Assembly: GCA_018432935.1 (NCBI GenBank)
Contig: JAHDSF010000002.1
Coordinates: 62,001 to 126,000 of the forward strand
Length of the DNA: 64,000 nucleotides
Source: Rhodospirillales bacterium
Lineage (GTDB): Bacteria > Pseudomonadota > Alphaproteobacteria > Rhodospirillales > Shumkoniaceae
Direction of reading: 5' to 3'
Part shown: positions 38,093-49,377 of the stretch, in pieces
Numbering within the stretch: the stretch's first letter is position 1
Layout of the letters: every line of letters begins with the position of its first letter
Notes under the pieces: generated by a model
The model's input: the letters and a program-made list of their open reading frames with translations, nothing else
Databases searched by the model: none
What the model was told of the DNA's origin: nothing
Position numbers and translations under genes: made by a program

Positions 38093-38458
38093 ATGAAGAC
38101 CTTGCTCGTCGAGTATCTTCCGATCTTGCTGTTTCTGGTGATCGCAACCGCGATGTCGGTGGGAGCGGTCGTGGCCTCCTACGTGGTCGGTCCGAAGAAG
38201 CCCGATCCGGAGAAGAATTCCGCTTACGAATGCGGCTTTGATCCGTTCGGTGACGCGCGGCAGCGGTTTGACGTGCGCTTCTACCTGGTGGCCATTCTGT
38301 TCATCATCTTCGACCTCGAAGTGGCCTTCCTGTTCCCGTGGGCGATCTCGCTCGGCAGCATCGGCGTGTTCGGCTTCTGGTCGATGATGGTGTTCCTGGG
38401 CGTGCTGACCATCGGGTTCGTGTACGAGTGGAAGAAGGGAGCATTGGAGTGGGAGTGA
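38093..38458 (+). CDS. nuoA: NADH-quinone oxidoreductase subunit A
   Basis: A 121-residue membrane subunit with three helices. The family loop [19 protein letters not shown] with the conserved Cys, and the [12 protein letters not shown] segment, are both clear. It sits at the junction of the hydrophilic and membrane arms near the quinone channel. First gene of the operon. The last codons overlap the start of nuoB. Confidence 0.98.
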   Translation: MKTLLVEYLPILLFLVIATAMSVGAVVASYVVGPKKPDPEKNSAYECGFDPFGDARQRFDVRFYLVAILFIIFDLEVAFLFPWAISLGSIGVFGFWSMMVFLGVLTIGFVYEWKKGALEWE

Positions 38459-38991
38459 ACGCGTCGATCGAACGTCCGATCCCGCCCGGTCCCGCCCAGG
38501 ACGAGATTCTGCGCCAGCTCGGCGAGGACCTTACCGAGAAGGGGTTCGTCACCGCCCAGCTGGACAAGCTGGTGAACTGGGCCCGCACCGGCTCGATGTG
38601 GCCGATGACTTTCGGGCTGGCCTGTTGCGCCATCGAGATGATGCACGCTTACATGGCGCGCTACGACCTTGACCGCTTCGGTGTGGTGCCGCGGCCGAGC
38701 CCGCGGCAGTCCGACGTGATCATCGTGGCCGGAACCCTGTGCAACAAGATGGCGGTGCCCTTCCGCAAGGTCTACGATCAGATGGCCGAGCCCCGGTACG
38801 TGATCTCGATGGGTTCGTGCGCCAACGTCGGCGGGTATTACCATTATTCCTACTCGGTCGTGCGCGGCTGCGACCGCATCGTTCCAGTCGACGTCTACGT
38901 CCCCGGGTGCCCGCCGACCGCTGAGGCACTGGTCTACGGCATCATGCAGCTGCAGAAAAAGATCAAGCGGACGGGCACCCTATGGCGGTGA
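38449..38991 (+). CDS. nuoB: NADH-quinone oxidoreductase subunit B (N2 cluster)
   Basis: A 180-residue subunit that carries iron-sulfur cluster N2, the direct electron donor to quinone. Ligands are Cys59, Cys60 (LACCAIEM), Cys124 (GSCAN) and Cys154 (PGCPP). The start is a GTG at 38449, seven bases after AGGGAG and inside nuoA; a GTG two codons later is the alternative. It overlaps nuoC by 10 bp. Confidence 0.97.
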   Translation: MGVNASIERPIPPGPAQDEILRQLGEDLTEKGFVTAQLDKLVNWARTGSMWPMTFGLACCAIEMMHAYMARYDLDRFGVVPRPSPRQSDVIIVAGTLCNKMAVPFRKVYDQMAEPRYVISMGSCANVGGYYHYSYSVVRGCDRIVPVDVYVPGCPPTAEALVYGIMQLQKKIKRTGTLWR

Positions 38992-39638
38992 ACGAAGACA
39001 AGGACCGCAAGCCTGCGGTCGACGAGCTGGCGGGGATCGACGAGATCAGCGAACTGGTATCGCTGGCGCTTCCCCACGACGTCCTTTCGACCGAGATCAA
39101 GCTGGGCGAACTGGAGGTGAGGGCGCGTGCCGGCGCGATCGTCCGCGTCCTGACGTTCCTGCGCGACGAGGTGAATTGCCAGTTCAAGATGCTGATCGAC
39201 CTTTGCGGGGTCGACTACCCCGAGCGCGAGAACCGGTTCGATGTCGTCTACCATCTGCTGAGCCTCAGCCATAACCGTCGCATCCGCGTCAAGATCGAGA
39301 CCGACGAGGAAACGCCAGTGCCTTCCGTGGTTGCCGTCTTCCCGGTCGCCAACTGGTTCGAGCGGGAGGTCTGGGACATGTACGGGGTGCGTTTCAGCGG
39401 CCATCCCGATCTGCGGCGGATCCTCACCGACTACGGATTCGAAGGCTTTCCGCTGCGCAAGGACTTCCCGCTGACCGGCTTCGTCGAGGTCCGCTATGAC
39501 GAGGACCAGAAGCGCGTCGTTTACGAACCGGTCCGGCTGACGCAGGAGTTCCGAAGCTTCGACTTCCTGTCGCCGTGGGAGGGTATTCCCGACGAGATGG
39601 GACGCCTCCGCCGCGACGGCAGCGAGAGGGAGCAGTGA
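38982..39638 (+). CDS. nuoC: NADH-quinone oxidoreductase subunit C
   Basis: A 218-residue 30-kDa subunit of the peripheral arm. The family signature [44 protein letters not shown] is split across the C-terminal half. It is separate from nuoD, unlike the fused CD of E. coli, which matches alphaproteobacteria and mitochondria. The first ~20 residues are charged and variable. Stop and the nuoD start share one base. Confidence 0.97.
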   Translation: MAVNEDKDRKPAVDELAGIDEISELVSLALPHDVLSTEIKLGELEVRARAGAIVRVLTFLRDEVNCQFKMLIDLCGVDYPERENRFDVVYHLLSLSHNRRIRVKIETDEETPVPSVVAVFPVANWFEREVWDMYGVRFSGHPDLRRILTDYGFEGFPLRKDFPLTGFVEVRYDEDQKRVVYEPVRLTQEFRSFDFLSPWEGIPDEMGRLRRDGSEREQ

Positions 39639-40816
39639 TGGCCGAGAAGACGCTGCACAACTATTCCATCAACTTCGGCCCTCAGCACCCGTCGGCGCAT
39701 GGTGTGCTGCGCCTGGTGCTGGAACTCGACGGCGAGGTGGTCGAACGCGCCGACCCGCATATCGGGCAGCTCCACCGCGGCACCGAGAAGCTGATCGAGT
39801 ACAAGACCTACCTGCAGGCGGTGCCGTATTTCGACCGCCTCGATTACGTGGCGCCGCAGAACCAGGAGCATGCCTTTGCCCTGGCGGTGGAGAAGCTGCT
39901 GGGCATCGAGGTGCCGCCGCGGGCCAAGTACATCCGCTGTCTGTTCGCGGAGCTGGGGCGGATCGAGAAGCACCTGTTCTCGATCGGCGCCGGGGCGATG
40001 GACGTTGGCGCCATGACGCCGATGGTGTGGGCGTTCGAGCCGCGCGAGATCATCATCGAGTTCAAGGAGCGCGTCAGCGGGGCGCGCTTTCACATGAACT
40101 ATTTTCGGCCCGGCGGCGTGGCCGGTGACCTGCCGCCCGGCCTGCTCGAGGATATCGGCGCCTGGGCCGACAGGTTCATGCCCTTCATCGACGACATCGA
40201 GCAGCTGCTGACCGAGAATCGAATCTTCAAGCAGCGCCTGGTCGACATCGGGCGGATCACCAGGGAAGAGGCGATCGAATGGGGCTTCACCGGCCCCAAC
40301 CTGCGCGCTAGCGGCGTGCCCTGGGACCTGCGCAAGGCGCAGCCCTACGACGCCTACGCCGATCTCGAGTTCGACGTGCCGGTCGGCAAGACCGGGGACT
40401 GCTACGACCGCTACTTGGTGCGTGTCGAGGAACTGCGCCAGGCGGTGCGGCTGGTCCAGCAGTGCGTGGCCAAGATGCCGGCCGGCCGCTGGCGGGTCGA
40501 CGACCGCAAGGTGGTGCCGCCTCCGCGCGCCGAGATGAAGTCGTCGATGGAGGCGCTGATCCACCACTTCAAGCTCTACACGGAGGGCTTCCACGTGCCC
40601 GCCGGGGAGACCTATACGGCGGTCGAAGCCCCGGTCGGCGAGTTCGGGGTCTATCTGGTCGCCGACGGCACCAACCGACCATACCGCTGCAAGATCCGGG
40701 CCCCGGGCTTCCCGCACCTGCAGGCTCTCAACCATCTCAGCAAGAGCCATATGCTGGCGGACGTGGTCGCCGTCATCGGCTCCCTGGATGTCGTGTTCGG
40801 CGAGATCGATCGATGA
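39638..40816 (+). CDS. nuoD: NADH-quinone oxidoreductase subunit D
   Basis: A 392-residue 49-kDa subunit that lines the quinone pocket together with NuoB. The [10 protein letters not shown] loop near the N-terminus, HRGTEKLIE, and [20 protein letters not shown] are conserved. The protein descends from [NiFe] hydrogenase large subunits. It starts at the ATG that overlaps the nuoC stop and ends in a 4-bp ATGA overlap with nuoE. Confidence 0.98.
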   Translation: MAEKTLHNYSINFGPQHPSAHGVLRLVLELDGEVVERADPHIGQLHRGTEKLIEYKTYLQAVPYFDRLDYVAPQNQEHAFALAVEKLLGIEVPPRAKYIRCLFAELGRIEKHLFSIGAGAMDVGAMTPMVWAFEPREIIIEFKERVSGARFHMNYFRPGGVAGDLPPGLLEDIGAWADRFMPFIDDIEQLLTENRIFKQRLVDIGRITREEAIEWGFTGPNLRASGVPWDLRKAQPYDAYADLEFDVPVGKTGDCYDRYLVRVEELRQAVRLVQQCVAKMPAGRWRVDDRKVVPPPRAEMKSSMEALIHHFKLYTEGFHVPAGETYTAVEAPVGEFGVYLVADGTNRPYRCKIRAPGFPHLQALNHLSKSHMLADVVAVIGSLDVVFGEIDR

Positions 40817-41442
40817 GCACCAATAACGCACCGATGTGCGGCCAGCCGGCGGAGTTCGCCTTCAGCGCCGAGAACGCGGCGGAAGCGAAGCGGATCCTGG
40901 CCCGCTATCCCGAGAGCTTCAAGTCGAGCGCCCTGATGCCGCTGCTGACCCTGGCTCAGGACCAGATCGGGGGATGGCTGTCGAAGGCTGCCATCGACCA
41001 TGTCTGCGACCTTTGCGGGGTGGCCCGCATCCAGGGATACGAGGTGGCGACCTTCTACTCGATGTACAACCTGCAGCCGATCGGTCGTCATCACGTGCAG
41101 GTATGCACCAACATCTCGTGCTGGCTCCGCGGTTCGGACGAGATTCTCGAGACCTGCAAGACCTTCCTCGGCATCGGCGTGGGCGAGACCACCGCCGACG
41201 GCCTGTTCACCCTCAATGAGGCGGAATGCCTGGGTGCCTGCGTCAACGCGCCGATGGTGCAGATCGACCGCGACTACTACGAGGACCTGGACCGGAACCG
41301 CATCGAGGCGGTCCTGCTGGCGCTCAAGGCGGGCACGGCCCCGAAGCCCGGCCCGCAGAACGGGCGTCGCAGCAGCGAGCCCGTCACCGGACTTACCACG
41401 CTCGAGCCCGATGCTGCGGGCGCCAAGGCAGGAGGCGCCTGA
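40813..41442 (+). CDS. nuoE: NADH-quinone oxidoreductase subunit E (N1a cluster)
   Basis: A 209-residue 24-kDa subunit with a thioredoxin-like fold and the [2Fe-2S] cluster N1a. Ligands are Cys98, Cys103 (CTNISC), Cys139 and Cys143 (CLGAC). The last ~40 residues form a Pro/Gly/Ala-rich tail beyond the conserved fold. ATGA overlap with nuoD and a 1-bp overlap with nuoF suggest coupled translation. Confidence 0.97.
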   Translation: MSTNNAPMCGQPAEFAFSAENAAEAKRILARYPESFKSSALMPLLTLAQDQIGGWLSKAAIDHVCDLCGVARIQGYEVATFYSMYNLQPIGRHHVQVCTNISCWLRGSDEILETCKTFLGIGVGETTADGLFTLNEAECLGACVNAPMVQIDRDYYEDLDRNRIEAVLLALKAGTAPKPGPQNGRRSSEPVTGLTTLEPDAAGAKAGGA

Positions 41443-42731
41443 TGCTGCGCGACAAGGACCGCATCTTCACCAACATCTACGGCCTTCAGGACGTCAGCCT
41501 CGAGGCGGCACGCCGCCGCGGCGACTGGAAAGGGACCGCCGAGTTCATCGCCAAGGGCCGTTCCTGGCTGGTCGACGAGGTCAAGAACTCGGGCCTGCGC
41601 GGGCGCGGCGGCGCCGGCTTCAGCACCGGCATGAAATGGTCGTTCATGCCCAAGGAGATCGGCGATCGGCCCCATTACCTGGTGATCAACGCCGACGAAG
41701 GGGAACCCGGCACCTGCAAGGATCGAGACATCCTTCGCCATGAGCCGCACAAGCTGCTCGAAGGGATTGTTCTGGCGTGTGCGGCGGTCGGCGCCCATGC
41801 CTGCTACGTCTACACGCGGGGCGAGTTCTTCCGCGAGGCCGAAGCGCTGCAGACGGCGATCGACGAGGCGGCCGCCGCCGGACTGCTGGGTAAGGACGCG
41901 TGCGGCAGCGGCTGGGCGGTCGACGTCCACGTGCACATGGGGGCGGGCGCCTACATCTGCGGCGAGGAATCGGCGCTGCTGGAAAGTCTGGAGGGCAAGA
42001 AGGGGATGCCGCGGCTGAAGCCGCCGTTCCCGGCCAACGTCGGCCTGTTCGGCTGCCCGACCACGGTCAACAACGTCGAATCGATTGCCAGCGTGCCCGA
42101 GATCCTGCGCCGCGGAGCCACATGGTTCGCCGGCCTCGGGCGTCCCAAGAACACGGGAACCAAGCTGTTTTGCATTTCCGGCCACGTCAACGCGCCGTGC
42201 ACGGTCGAGGAGGAGATGGGCGTCTCGCTGCGCGAGCTCATCGAGACTCACTGCGGCGGCGTGCGCGGCGGCTGGGACAACTTGCTGGCGGTGATCCCCG
42301 GCGGTTCGTCGGTGCCGGTGATCCCGAAGTCGGTGTGCGATAGCGTGCGGATGGACTTCGACTCCCTTCAGGAGGTGAAGTCCGGTCTCGGCACCGCCGC
42401 CGTCATTGTGATGGACAAGTCGACCGACATCGTGCGCGCGATCACGCGGCTGGCCCGCTTCTACATGCACGAGAGTTGCGGCCAGTGCACGCCCTGCCGC
42501 GAAGGTACCGGTTGGATGTGGCGGATGTTGGAGCGGATGTCGGTGGGCGACGCGGCTCTGGAGGAAATCGACGTCCTGGACGACGTGACGCGGCAGGTCG
42601 AGGGGCATACGATTTGCGCCCTGGGCGATGCCGCGGCGTGGCCGATCCAGGGCCTGATCCGTCACTTTCGGCCCGAGTTGGAGCGCCGCATCGCCGCGTT
42701 CCACGAGAGCAAGACCAGAAAGGTGGCTTGA
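41442..42731 (+). CDS. nuoF: NADH-quinone oxidoreductase subunit F (NADH site)
   Basis: A 429-residue 51-kDa subunit that binds NADH and FMN and carries the N3 [4Fe-4S] cluster. [16 protein letters not shown] and the [15 protein letters not shown] loop form the nucleotide sites. The cluster uses Cys346, Cys349, Cys352 ([11 protein letters not shown]) and a downstream Cys in HTICALGD. It is eight bases upstream of nuoG. Confidence 0.98.
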   Translation: MLRDKDRIFTNIYGLQDVSLEAARRRGDWKGTAEFIAKGRSWLVDEVKNSGLRGRGGAGFSTGMKWSFMPKEIGDRPHYLVINADEGEPGTCKDRDILRHEPHKLLEGIVLACAAVGAHACYVYTRGEFFREAEALQTAIDEAAAAGLLGKDACGSGWAVDVHVHMGAGAYICGEESALLESLEGKKGMPRLKPPFPANVGLFGCPTTVNNVESIASVPEILRRGATWFAGLGRPKNTGTKLFCISGHVNAPCTVEEEMGVSLRELIETHCGGVRGGWDNLLAVIPGGSSVPVIPKSVCDSVRMDFDSLQEVKSGLGTAAVIVMDKSTDIVRAITRLARFYMHESCGQCTPCREGTGWMWRMLERMSVGDAALEEIDVLDDVTRQVEGHTICALGDAAAWPIQGLIRHFRPELERRIAAFHESKTRKVA

Positions 42732-42739
42732 GAAGCGAC

Positions 42740-44812
42740 ATGCCCAAGCTGACGATTGACGGCATCGAAGTCGAAGTCGAGGCCGGCCTGACCATCCTCC
42801 AGGCCTGCGAGAAGATCGGCATCGAGGTGCCTCGGTTCTGCTACCACGAACGGCTGTCGATCGCGGGCAACTGCCGCATGTGCCTGGTTGACCTCGAGCG
42901 CTCGCCGAAACCGGTCGTGGCGTGCGCCATGCCCGCCGCCGACGGCATGATCGTGCGCACCAATTCGGAGAAGGCCCGGAAGGCGCGCCGCGGGGTGATG
43001 GAGTTCCTGCTGATCAACCATCCGCTCGACTGCCCGATCTGCGATCAGGGCGGCGAGTGCGACCTGCAGGACCAGGCGCTGTTCTACGGCATGGACCGCG
43101 GCCGCTATCGCGAGGCGCGGCGGGCGGTGCCCGAGAAGTACATGGGTCCGCTGATCAAGACCTACATGACCCGCTGCATCCACTGCACGCGATGCGTGCG
43201 TTTCGCCACCGAGGTCGCCGGGGTTCCCGAGATCGGCGCTGTCGGTCGCGGCGAGCGGATGGAGATCATCACCTCCGACAACAAGGCGTTCGGCTCTGAG
43301 CTGTCGGGCAACGTGATCGATCTGTGCCCGGTCGGCGCTCTGACTTCGGGGCCGTACTCGTACGCGGCGCGCCCGTGGGAGCTGGAGAAGACGCAGTCGA
43401 TCGACGTTCTGGATGCACTGGGCAGCAACATCCGCGTTGATTCCCGGGGCACCGAGGTCAAGCGCGTCCTGCCCCGCACCTCCGAGGAGATCAACGAGGA
43501 GTGGATCTCTGACAAGACCCGCTTCGCCGTCGACGGGCTGAAACGCCAGCGGATCGACCGGCCCTACGTTCGGGTCAACGGACGGTTGCGGCCGGCCACC
43601 TGGGGCGAAGCGTTCACCGCCATCGGCCGTGCCCTGGAGGGGGTCTCTGGGAGCCAGATCGCGGCGATCGCCGGCGACCTTGCCGACTGCGAGTCGATGC
43701 TGGCGCTCAAGGACCTGATGGAAGCCCTGGGATCGCCCAATCTCGACTGCCGCCAGGACGGCGCCAAGCTCGATCCTTCTTGCCGGGCCGGCTACCTGTT
43801 CAACTCGACCATCGCCGGCGTGCTCGCCGCCGACGCCTGCCTGATGATCGGCACCAACCCGCGCATCGAGGCGCCGGTGCTCAACGCCCGCATCCGCAAG
43901 CGCTGGATCAGGGCCGGGCTGCCGGTGTTCCAGATCGGCCCGGAGGCGGACCTGACGTACCCGGCGCGGCACATCGGCAACGACGCCGGCCTGCTGCAGG
44001 CGATCGCGGGCGGCCGTCACGAGGTGGCCAAGCTGCTGAAGGGCGTCGAGCGGCCGATGCTGATCCTCGGCCAGGCGGCACTGCGACGGCCGGACGGGGC
44101 GGCGATCCTGGCGCTCGCGCGCGAGATCGCCGAGACGCTCGGCATGATGAAGCCCGACATCGGCTGGAACGGCTTCAACGTCCTGCACACCGCGGCGGCT
44201 CGTGTCGGCGGGCTGGACATCGGATTCGTGCCCGGTTCCGGCGGCCTTGACACGGCCGGCATCATCGCGGCGGCTGGTGGGGGCGAGATCAAGGTCGTCT
44301 ATCTGCTGGGCGCCGACGAAATCGACACCTCGGGGCTCGGCTCGGCGTTCGTCATCTATCAGGGCCATCACGGTGACGCGGGAGCGCACCGCGCCGACGT
44401 CGTGCTGCCGGGGGCGGCCTACACCGAAAAGGCGGCTACCTGGGTCAATACCGAGGGACGCCCGCAGCGCAGCAACGTGGCGGTACTCCCGCCCGGCGAG
44501 GCGCGCGAGGACTGGAAGATCCTGCGCGCCTTGTCGGAGGTTCTCGGCTGCCGCCTGCCGTACGACACCCTGCGCCAGATCGCGATCCGCCTGCGCGACG
44601 TCAACCCGATCTTCACCGAGACCGGCCAGGTCGTGCCGGCCGCCTGGGGCGACTTCGGCGCCAAGGGCAAGCTCGACGCGACACCGTTCGTTCCGGCAAT
44701 CAGCAATTTCTACATGACCGATCCGATTTCGCGGGCGTCCGTCACCATGGCGAAGTGCACCGAGGTCTTCGTCGCCCGGCGCGACGAGGAGAGGACGGGA
44801 ACCCATGCCTGA
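42740..44812 (+). CDS. nuoG: NADH-quinone oxidoreductase subunit G
   Basis: A 690-residue 75-kDa subunit of mitochondrial-like length (shorter than the E. coli protein). The N-terminal ferredoxin domain holds N1b (Cys34, 45, 48, 62), N5 (His94, Cys98, 101, 107) and N4 (Cys146, 149, 152, 196). The remaining molybdopterin-oxidoreductase-like region carries no cofactor in this family, and the N7 ligand set of E. coli is not evident. Overlaps nuoH by 8 bp. Confidence 0.97.
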   Translation: MPKLTIDGIEVEVEAGLTILQACEKIGIEVPRFCYHERLSIAGNCRMCLVDLERSPKPVVACAMPAADGMIVRTNSEKARKARRGVMEFLLINHPLDCPICDQGGECDLQDQALFYGMDRGRYREARRAVPEKYMGPLIKTYMTRCIHCTRCVRFATEVAGVPEIGAVGRGERMEIITSDNKAFGSELSGNVIDLCPVGALTSGPYSYAARPWELEKTQSIDVLDALGSNIRVDSRGTEVKRVLPRTSEEINEEWISDKTRFAVDGLKRQRIDRPYVRVNGRLRPATWGEAFTAIGRALEGVSGSQIAAIAGDLADCESMLALKDLMEALGSPNLDCRQDGAKLDPSCRAGYLFNSTIAGVLAADACLMIGTNPRIEAPVLNARIRKRWIRAGLPVFQIGPEADLTYPARHIGNDAGLLQAIAGGRHEVAKLLKGVERPMLILGQAALRRPDGAAILALAREIAETLGMMKPDIGWNGFNVLHTAAARVGGLDIGFVPGSGGLDTAGIIAAAGGGEIKVVYLLGADEIDTSGLGSAFVIYQGHHGDAGAHRADVVLPGAAYTEKAATWVNTEGRPQRSNVAVLPPGEAREDWKILRALSEVLGCRLPYDTLRQIAIRLRDVNPIFTETGQVVPAAWGDFGAKGKLDATPFVPAISNFYMTDPISRASVTMAKCTEVFVARRDEERTGTHA

Positions 44813-45851
44813 ATTCATCCAGCCCTACCTCTGGCATGGCGAGATCTGGGACGGCTACGTGTGGCCGACGGTCTGGGTGTTCATCCAGATCATGATCGTG
44901 ATCGGCGTGGTCATGGTGGCGATGCCCTACCTGACGTTCGTCGAACGCAAGGTGATCGGGGCCATGCAGCTGCGACGCGGCCCCAACGTGGTGGGGCCGT
45001 TCGGGCTGTTCCAGCCGATCGCCGACGGCCTCAAGCTGTTCGTCAAGGAGATGGTGATTCCAACCCGGGCCAGCGTCGGGGTGTTCCTGATTGCGCCCTG
45101 CCTGACCTTCATGCTGGCTCTGGTCGGCTGGGCCGTCATCCCGTTCGACGATGGCTGGGTGATCGCCGACATCAACGTCGGCATCCTGTACCTGTTCGCC
45201 GTCTCCTCGCTCGGCGTCTACGGCATCCTGATGGGGGGGTGGGCCGGCAACTCGAAGTACAGCTTCCTCGGCGGCCTGCGCTCGGCGGCGCAGATGGTGT
45301 CGTACGAGGTGTCGATGGGCTTCATCATCGTCACCGTCATCCTGATCGCCGGCTCGATGAACCTGAGCGACATTGTCAGGGCACAGAAGGACATCTGGTT
45401 CGTCGTGCCGCTGCTGCCGATGGCTGCCATGTTCTTCGTCTCGACCCTGGCCGAGACCAACCGGCATCCGTTTGACCTGCCGGAGGCCGAGGCGGAACTG
45501 GTGGCCGGCTTCAACGTCGAGTACGGCGGCATGGCGTTCGGCCTGTTCTACCTCGGCGAGTACATCAACATGATCCTGATGTCCGCCATGACGTCGATCC
45601 TGTTCCTCGGCGGCTGGCTGCCTCCGATCGACGTGGCGCCGCTCAACTGGATCCCGGGCGTCATCTGGCTGGCCCTCAAGATCTCCTTCTGCCTGTTCGT
45701 TTTCATCTGGGTTCGGGCGACGCTGCCGCGGTTTCGATACGACCAGCTGATGCGTCTGGGGTGGAAGGTGTTCCTGCCGGTTTCGCTGGCCGCCGTGGTC
45801 GTCGTGTCGGGCGTGCTCGTCGCCTTCGACCTCGCCCCGGCGGCGCGCTAG
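44805..45851 (+). CDS. nuoH: NADH-quinone oxidoreductase subunit H
   Basis: A 348-residue membrane subunit with eight or more helices that forms the base of the quinone chamber. [21 protein letters not shown] and [24 protein letters not shown] are the conserved loops; the acidic residues there link quinone chemistry to proton transfer. It is followed 18 bp later by nuoI. Confidence 0.98.
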   Translation: MPEFIQPYLWHGEIWDGYVWPTVWVFIQIMIVIGVVMVAMPYLTFVERKVIGAMQLRRGPNVVGPFGLFQPIADGLKLFVKEMVIPTRASVGVFLIAPCLTFMLALVGWAVIPFDDGWVIADINVGILYLFAVSSLGVYGILMGGWAGNSKYSFLGGLRSAAQMVSYEVSMGFIIVTVILIAGSMNLSDIVRAQKDIWFVVPLLPMAAMFFVSTLAETNRHPFDLPEAEAELVAGFNVEYGGMAFGLFYLGEYINMILMSAMTSILFLGGWLPPIDVAPLNWIPGVIWLALKISFCLFVFIWVRATLPRFRYDQLMRLGWKVFLPVSLAAVVVVSGVLVAFDLAPAAR

Positions 45852-45869
45852 CGGAAAGGAAGCGAGTTC

Positions 45870-46358
45870 ATGGGTGTGTTGGACCGGACCGCGCGCACGA
45901 TCTTCTGGACCGAGATCCTTTCGGGACTGTCGCTGACGCTGCGCTACATGTTCCGCCAGAAGGTGACCCTCAACTACCCGTTCGAGAAGTCGCCCACCAG
46001 CCCGCGCTTCCGCGGCGAGCACGTGCTGCGCCGCTACCCGAACGGCGAGGAGCGCTGCATCGCCTGCAAGCTGTGCGAAGCGGTGTGCCCAGCGCTGGCG
46101 ATCACCATCGAGTCGGAGCCGCGGGCGGACGGCAGCCGCCGCACCACGCGCTATGACATCGACATGATGAAGTGCATCTACTGCGGGCTGTGCCAGGAGG
46201 CGTGCCCGGTGGACGCCGTCGTGCAGGGCCCGAACATGGAGTTCTCGAAGGAGACCCATGAGGAGCTGATGTACGACAAGGCCAAGCTGCTCGACAACGG
46301 CGACCGCTGGGAAACCGAGATTGCGGAACGGCTGCGCGTCGACGCGCCGTACCGGTAG
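45870..46358 (+). CDS. nuoI: NADH-quinone oxidoreductase subunit I (N6a/N6b)
   Basis: A 162-residue 23-kDa subunit with two [4Fe-4S] clusters. Ligands come in two ferredoxin motifs: Cys63, 66, 69 with Cys73 ([12 protein letters not shown]), and Cys102, 105, 108 with Cys112 ([12 protein letters not shown]). The N-terminal amphipathic helix anchors it to the membrane arm. The next gene is 123 bp away, the only loose junction within the nuo genes. Confidence 0.98.
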   Translation: MGVLDRTARTIFWTEILSGLSLTLRYMFRQKVTLNYPFEKSPTSPRFRGEHVLRRYPNGEERCIACKLCEAVCPALAITIESEPRADGSRRTTRYDIDMMKCIYCGLCQEACPVDAVVQGPNMEFSKETHEELMYDKAKLLDNGDRWETEIAERLRVDAPYR

Positions 46359-46375
46359 GGCAGTCGCCATGGGAG

Positions 46376-46470
46376 GGGGAATGACGCGAAGACACCATCG
46401 TCGCCCCGGTGCAAGCCGGGGGCCAGGGCAATCCTGGCTTCCGGCGTACGCCGGAATGACGACCGCCGCA
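46376..46470. repeat. dispersed palindromic repeat between nuoI and nuoJ
   Basis: The gap holds GGGGGAATGACG at one end and GCCGGAATGACGACC at the other, with CGTCGCCCCGGTGCAAGCCGGGG and TTCCGGCGTACGCCGGAA as internal hairpins. The wording matches a common class of short mobile-like intergenic repeats. All other nuo junctions are 0-18 bp, so this is an insertion within the operon that leaves the reading frames intact. Confidence 0.7.
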
Positions 46471-46481
46471 CAGGTGACGCC

Positions 46482-47093
46482 ATGATCATCGAGGCCGTGA
46501 CCTTCTACATTCTCGCCACGGTGGCGGTGTTTGCCGGCGTCATGGTCGTGGCGTCGCGCAACCCGGTCCACTCCGTGCTGTTCCTGGTGCTTGCCTTCAT
46601 CAACGTCGCCGGGCTGTTCATCCTGATGGGGGCGGAGTTCCTGGGCCTCATCCTGGTGGTTGTCTACGTCGGCGCGGTCGCCGTCCTCTTCATGTTCGTC
46701 ATCATGATGCTGAACCTCGACTTCCGCGAGCTCAGGCGCGGCTTCCTGAAATACGCGCCGTTGGGCGCGGCGGTCGGCATCGTTCTGTTGGCCGAAATCC
46801 TGATCGTGCTGGGCGGCTGGTCGATCGCTCCCGAGGGCGGGCAGCGTTTTGCGGCTGCTCCGATCCCTGACGGCCTCACCAACACCGACGCCCTCGGGCG
46901 GCTGCTCTACACCGACTACATCTACCTGTTCCAGGCGGCGGGCCTGATCCTTCTGGTGGCGATGATCGGCGCCATCGTGCTGACCCACCGCAGCCGGGAA
47001 GGGGTGCGCCGCCAGCGCATTTCCGACCAGCTCCGCGTCCGCAAGGAAGAGCGCGTCGAGGTGCGCAAGGTTCCGACGGGAAGGGGGATCTGA
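46482..47093 (+). CDS. nuoJ: NADH-quinone oxidoreductase subunit J
   Basis: A 203-residue membrane subunit with five helices. Conserved stretches are [23 protein letters not shown] and [23 protein letters not shown], the latter containing the pi-bulge helix that links the quinone site to the proton pumps. The C-terminal tail is basic and variable. It overlaps nuoK by one base. Its ribosome-binding site comes from the repeat-bearing gap (CACAGGTGACGCC). Confidence 0.97.
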   Translation: MIIEAVTFYILATVAVFAGVMVVASRNPVHSVLFLVLAFINVAGLFILMGAEFLGLILVVVYVGAVAVLFMFVIMMLNLDFRELRRGFLKYAPLGAAVGIVLLAEILIVLGGWSIAPEGGQRFAAAPIPDGLTNTDALGRLLYTDYIYLFQAAGLILLVAMIGAIVLTHRSREGVRRQRISDQLRVRKEERVEVRKVPTGRGI

Positions 47094-47404
47094 TGACCGA
47101 AATCGGCCTCGGCCATTACGTGACCGTCGGCGCGATCCTGTTCGTGCTCGGCGTCTTCGGCATCTTCCTGAACCGCAAGAACGTGATCACGATCCTGATG
47201 GCGATCGAACTGATCCTGCTGGCCGTCAACGTCAATCTGGTCGCGTTCTCGACCGCGATGTCGGACCTGGTCGGCCAGGTGTTCGCGATGTTCGTGCTGA
47301 CGGTCGCCGCCGCCGAGGTGGCGATCGGGCTGGCAATCCTGGTCGTGTTCTTCCGCAACCGCGCCACCATCGCGGTCGAAGACATCAGCTCGTTGAAGGG
47401 GTGA
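47093..47404 (+). CDS. nuoK: NADH-quinone oxidoreductase subunit K
   Basis: A 103-residue three-helix membrane subunit. [19 protein letters not shown] and [15 protein letters not shown] contain the two buried glutamates of the proton path. A one-base overlap with nuoJ and a 7-bp gap before nuoL keep it in the translational chain. Confidence 0.98.
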   Translation: MTEIGLGHYVTVGAILFVLGVFGIFLNRKNVITILMAIELILLAVNVNLVAFSTAMSDLVGQVFAMFVLTVAAAEVAIGLAILVVFFRNRATIAVEDISSLKG

Positions 47405-47411
47405 CGCGGGC

Positions 47412-49370
47412 ATGAGCGCAGCAGCAGCCGTCTTCCTGCCGTTGATCGGCGCCCTCGTCGCCGGCGCCCTCGCGTTCGTCCATGGCCGCAAGGAAACCAA
47501 GGCCGGCGCCGACCGTGCCGCGCAACTGGTGACGTGCACGCTGATGGTGCTGAGCGCGCTTGCCGGCATCTTCCTCTTCAACAGCGTCGCACTGGAGGGC
47601 GGCGGCGGCACGATCACGATCTTCACCTGGGTCGATTCGGGCTCGCTCGAGTTCGCCTGGGCGCTGCGGCTTGATACGCTGTCGGCGGTGATGGTGGCGA
47701 CGGTCACCATCACCTCGGCCATGATCCACATCTACTCGATCGGCTATATGCACCACGACCCGGGCAAGCCCCGGTTCATGGCCTATCTCAGCCTGTTCAC
47801 CTTCTTCATGCTGATGCTGGTGACGGCCGACAACCTGGTCCAGCTGTTCTTCGGCTGGGAAGGGGTGGGCCTGTGCTCGTACCTGCTGATCGGTTTCTGG
47901 TATGACCGCCCGTCGGCCAACCGCGCCGCGCTCAAGGCCTTCGTCGTCAACCGGGTCGGCGACTTCGGGTTCATCCTCGGCATCGTCGCCATCTACCTGC
48001 TGTTCGACACCGTCCGCTTCGAGACCATCTTCGCGGCTGCGCCGTCGCAGGCCCAGGCGACGATGAACGTGTTCGGCGGCACCTTCCACGCGATGACGGT
48101 GATCACGCTGCTCCTGTTCGTCGGCGCGATGGGCAAGTCGGCGCAGATCGGCCTCCACGTCTGGCTGCCCGATGCCATGGAAGGCCCGACGCCCGTCTCC
48201 GCCCTCATCCACGCCGCGACCATGGTCACCGCAGGCATCTTCATGGTCGCCCGCATGTCGCCGCTGTTCGAGCTGTCCGAGACCTCGCTGGCGGTGGTCA
48301 CCATCGTCGGCGCCTCGACGGCGATCTTCGCCGCCACCATCGGCTGCGTGCAGAACGACATCAAGCGGGTGATCGCCTATTCGACCTGCTCGCAGCTCGG
48401 CTACATGTTCTTCGCCTGCGGGGTGTCAGCCTATTCGGCCGGCATCTTCCACCTGATGACCCACGCCTACTTCAAGTCGCTGCTGTTCCTCGGCGCCGGC
48501 TCGGTAATCCATGCCATGTCCGACGAGCAGGACATGCGCAGGATGGGCGGGATCTGGCGGATGATCCCGGTCACCTACGTCCTGATGTGGATCGGCTCTC
48601 TGGCATTGGCCGGTATCTGGCCGTTCTCCGGCTTCTTCTCGAAGGACGTCATCCTCGAGGCGGCCTATGCCGCCGGCAGCGGGGTCGGCGCCTATGCGTT
48701 CTGGATGGGCGTGGCAGCCGCCTTCCTGACCGCCTTCTATTCCTGGCGCCTGTTGTTCATGACCTTCCACGGCAAGCCGCGAATGGACGAGACGACGCTG
48801 GCGCACGTGCACGAAAGTCCGAAGGTCATGCTGTGGCCGCTGTTCGTGCTGGCGGCAGGAGCGACGCTCGCCGGTCTGCTGGGTTACGAGGCGTTCGTCG
48901 GCCACGACGCGGGCGGCTTCTGGAGAGACTCGATCCTGGTCGCGCAGGGCCACGACGCCCTGGCCCGGATCCACGATCTTCCGGGCTGGGTGCCATGGGC
49001 GCCGACCATCGTCGGCGCCGCGGGCATCGGGCTGGCGGTCGTCTTCTACCTGCTGGCACCGCATCTGCCGGCGAAGCTCGCTGCGAGCTTCGCCGCCGTG
49101 TACCGCTTCCTGCTCAACAAGTGGTACTTCGACGAGCTTTACGACCGCCTGTTCGTGCGGCCGGCGATGGCGATCGGCCGCGGCTTCTGGAAGGTGGGCG
49201 ACGGACTGGTGATCGACGGTTTCGGGCCTGACGGCATCGCCGCCCGCACGGTCGCCATCGCGCGCTGGGTGGCGGCGCGGCAGACCGGGTACATCTACCA
49301 CTACGCCTTCGCGATGCTGTCCGGCGTGGTGATCCTGGTCTCCTGGTACCTGTTCCAAACGGCCGGATGA
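47412..49370 (+). CDS. nuoL: NADH-quinone oxidoreductase subunit L (proton pump)
   Basis: A 652-residue antiporter-like subunit at the distal end of the membrane arm. [20 protein letters not shown] holds the key Glu, and [32 protein letters not shown] the key Lys and His residues. The C-terminal lateral helix that braces the other pumps is included in the length. Next gene 7 bp downstream. Confidence 0.98.
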   Translation: MSAAAAVFLPLIGALVAGALAFVHGRKETKAGADRAAQLVTCTLMVLSALAGIFLFNSVALEGGGGTITIFTWVDSGSLEFAWALRLDTLSAVMVATVTITSAMIHIYSIGYMHHDPGKPRFMAYLSLFTFFMLMLVTADNLVQLFFGWEGVGLCSYLLIGFWYDRPSANRAALKAFVVNRVGDFGFILGIVAIYLLFDTVRFETIFAAAPSQAQATMNVFGGTFHAMTVITLLLFVGAMGKSAQIGLHVWLPDAMEGPTPVSALIHAATMVTAGIFMVARMSPLFELSETSLAVVTIVGASTAIFAATIGCVQNDIKRVIAYSTCSQLGYMFFACGVSAYSAGIFHLMTHAYFKSLLFLGAGSVIHAMSDEQDMRRMGGIWRMIPVTYVLMWIGSLALAGIWPFSGFFSKDVILEAAYAAGSGVGAYAFWMGVAAAFLTAFYSWRLLFMTFHGKPRMDETTLAHVHESPKVMLWPLFVLAAGATLAGLLGYEAFVGHDAGGFWRDSILVAQGHDALARIHDLPGWVPWAPTIVGAAGIGLAVVFYLLAPHLPAKLAASFAAVYRFLLNKWYFDELYDRLFVRPAMAIGRGFWKVGDGLVIDGFGPDGIAARTVAIARWVAARQTGYIYHYAFAMLSGVVILVSWYLFQTAG

Positions 49371-49377
49371 GACGGCG

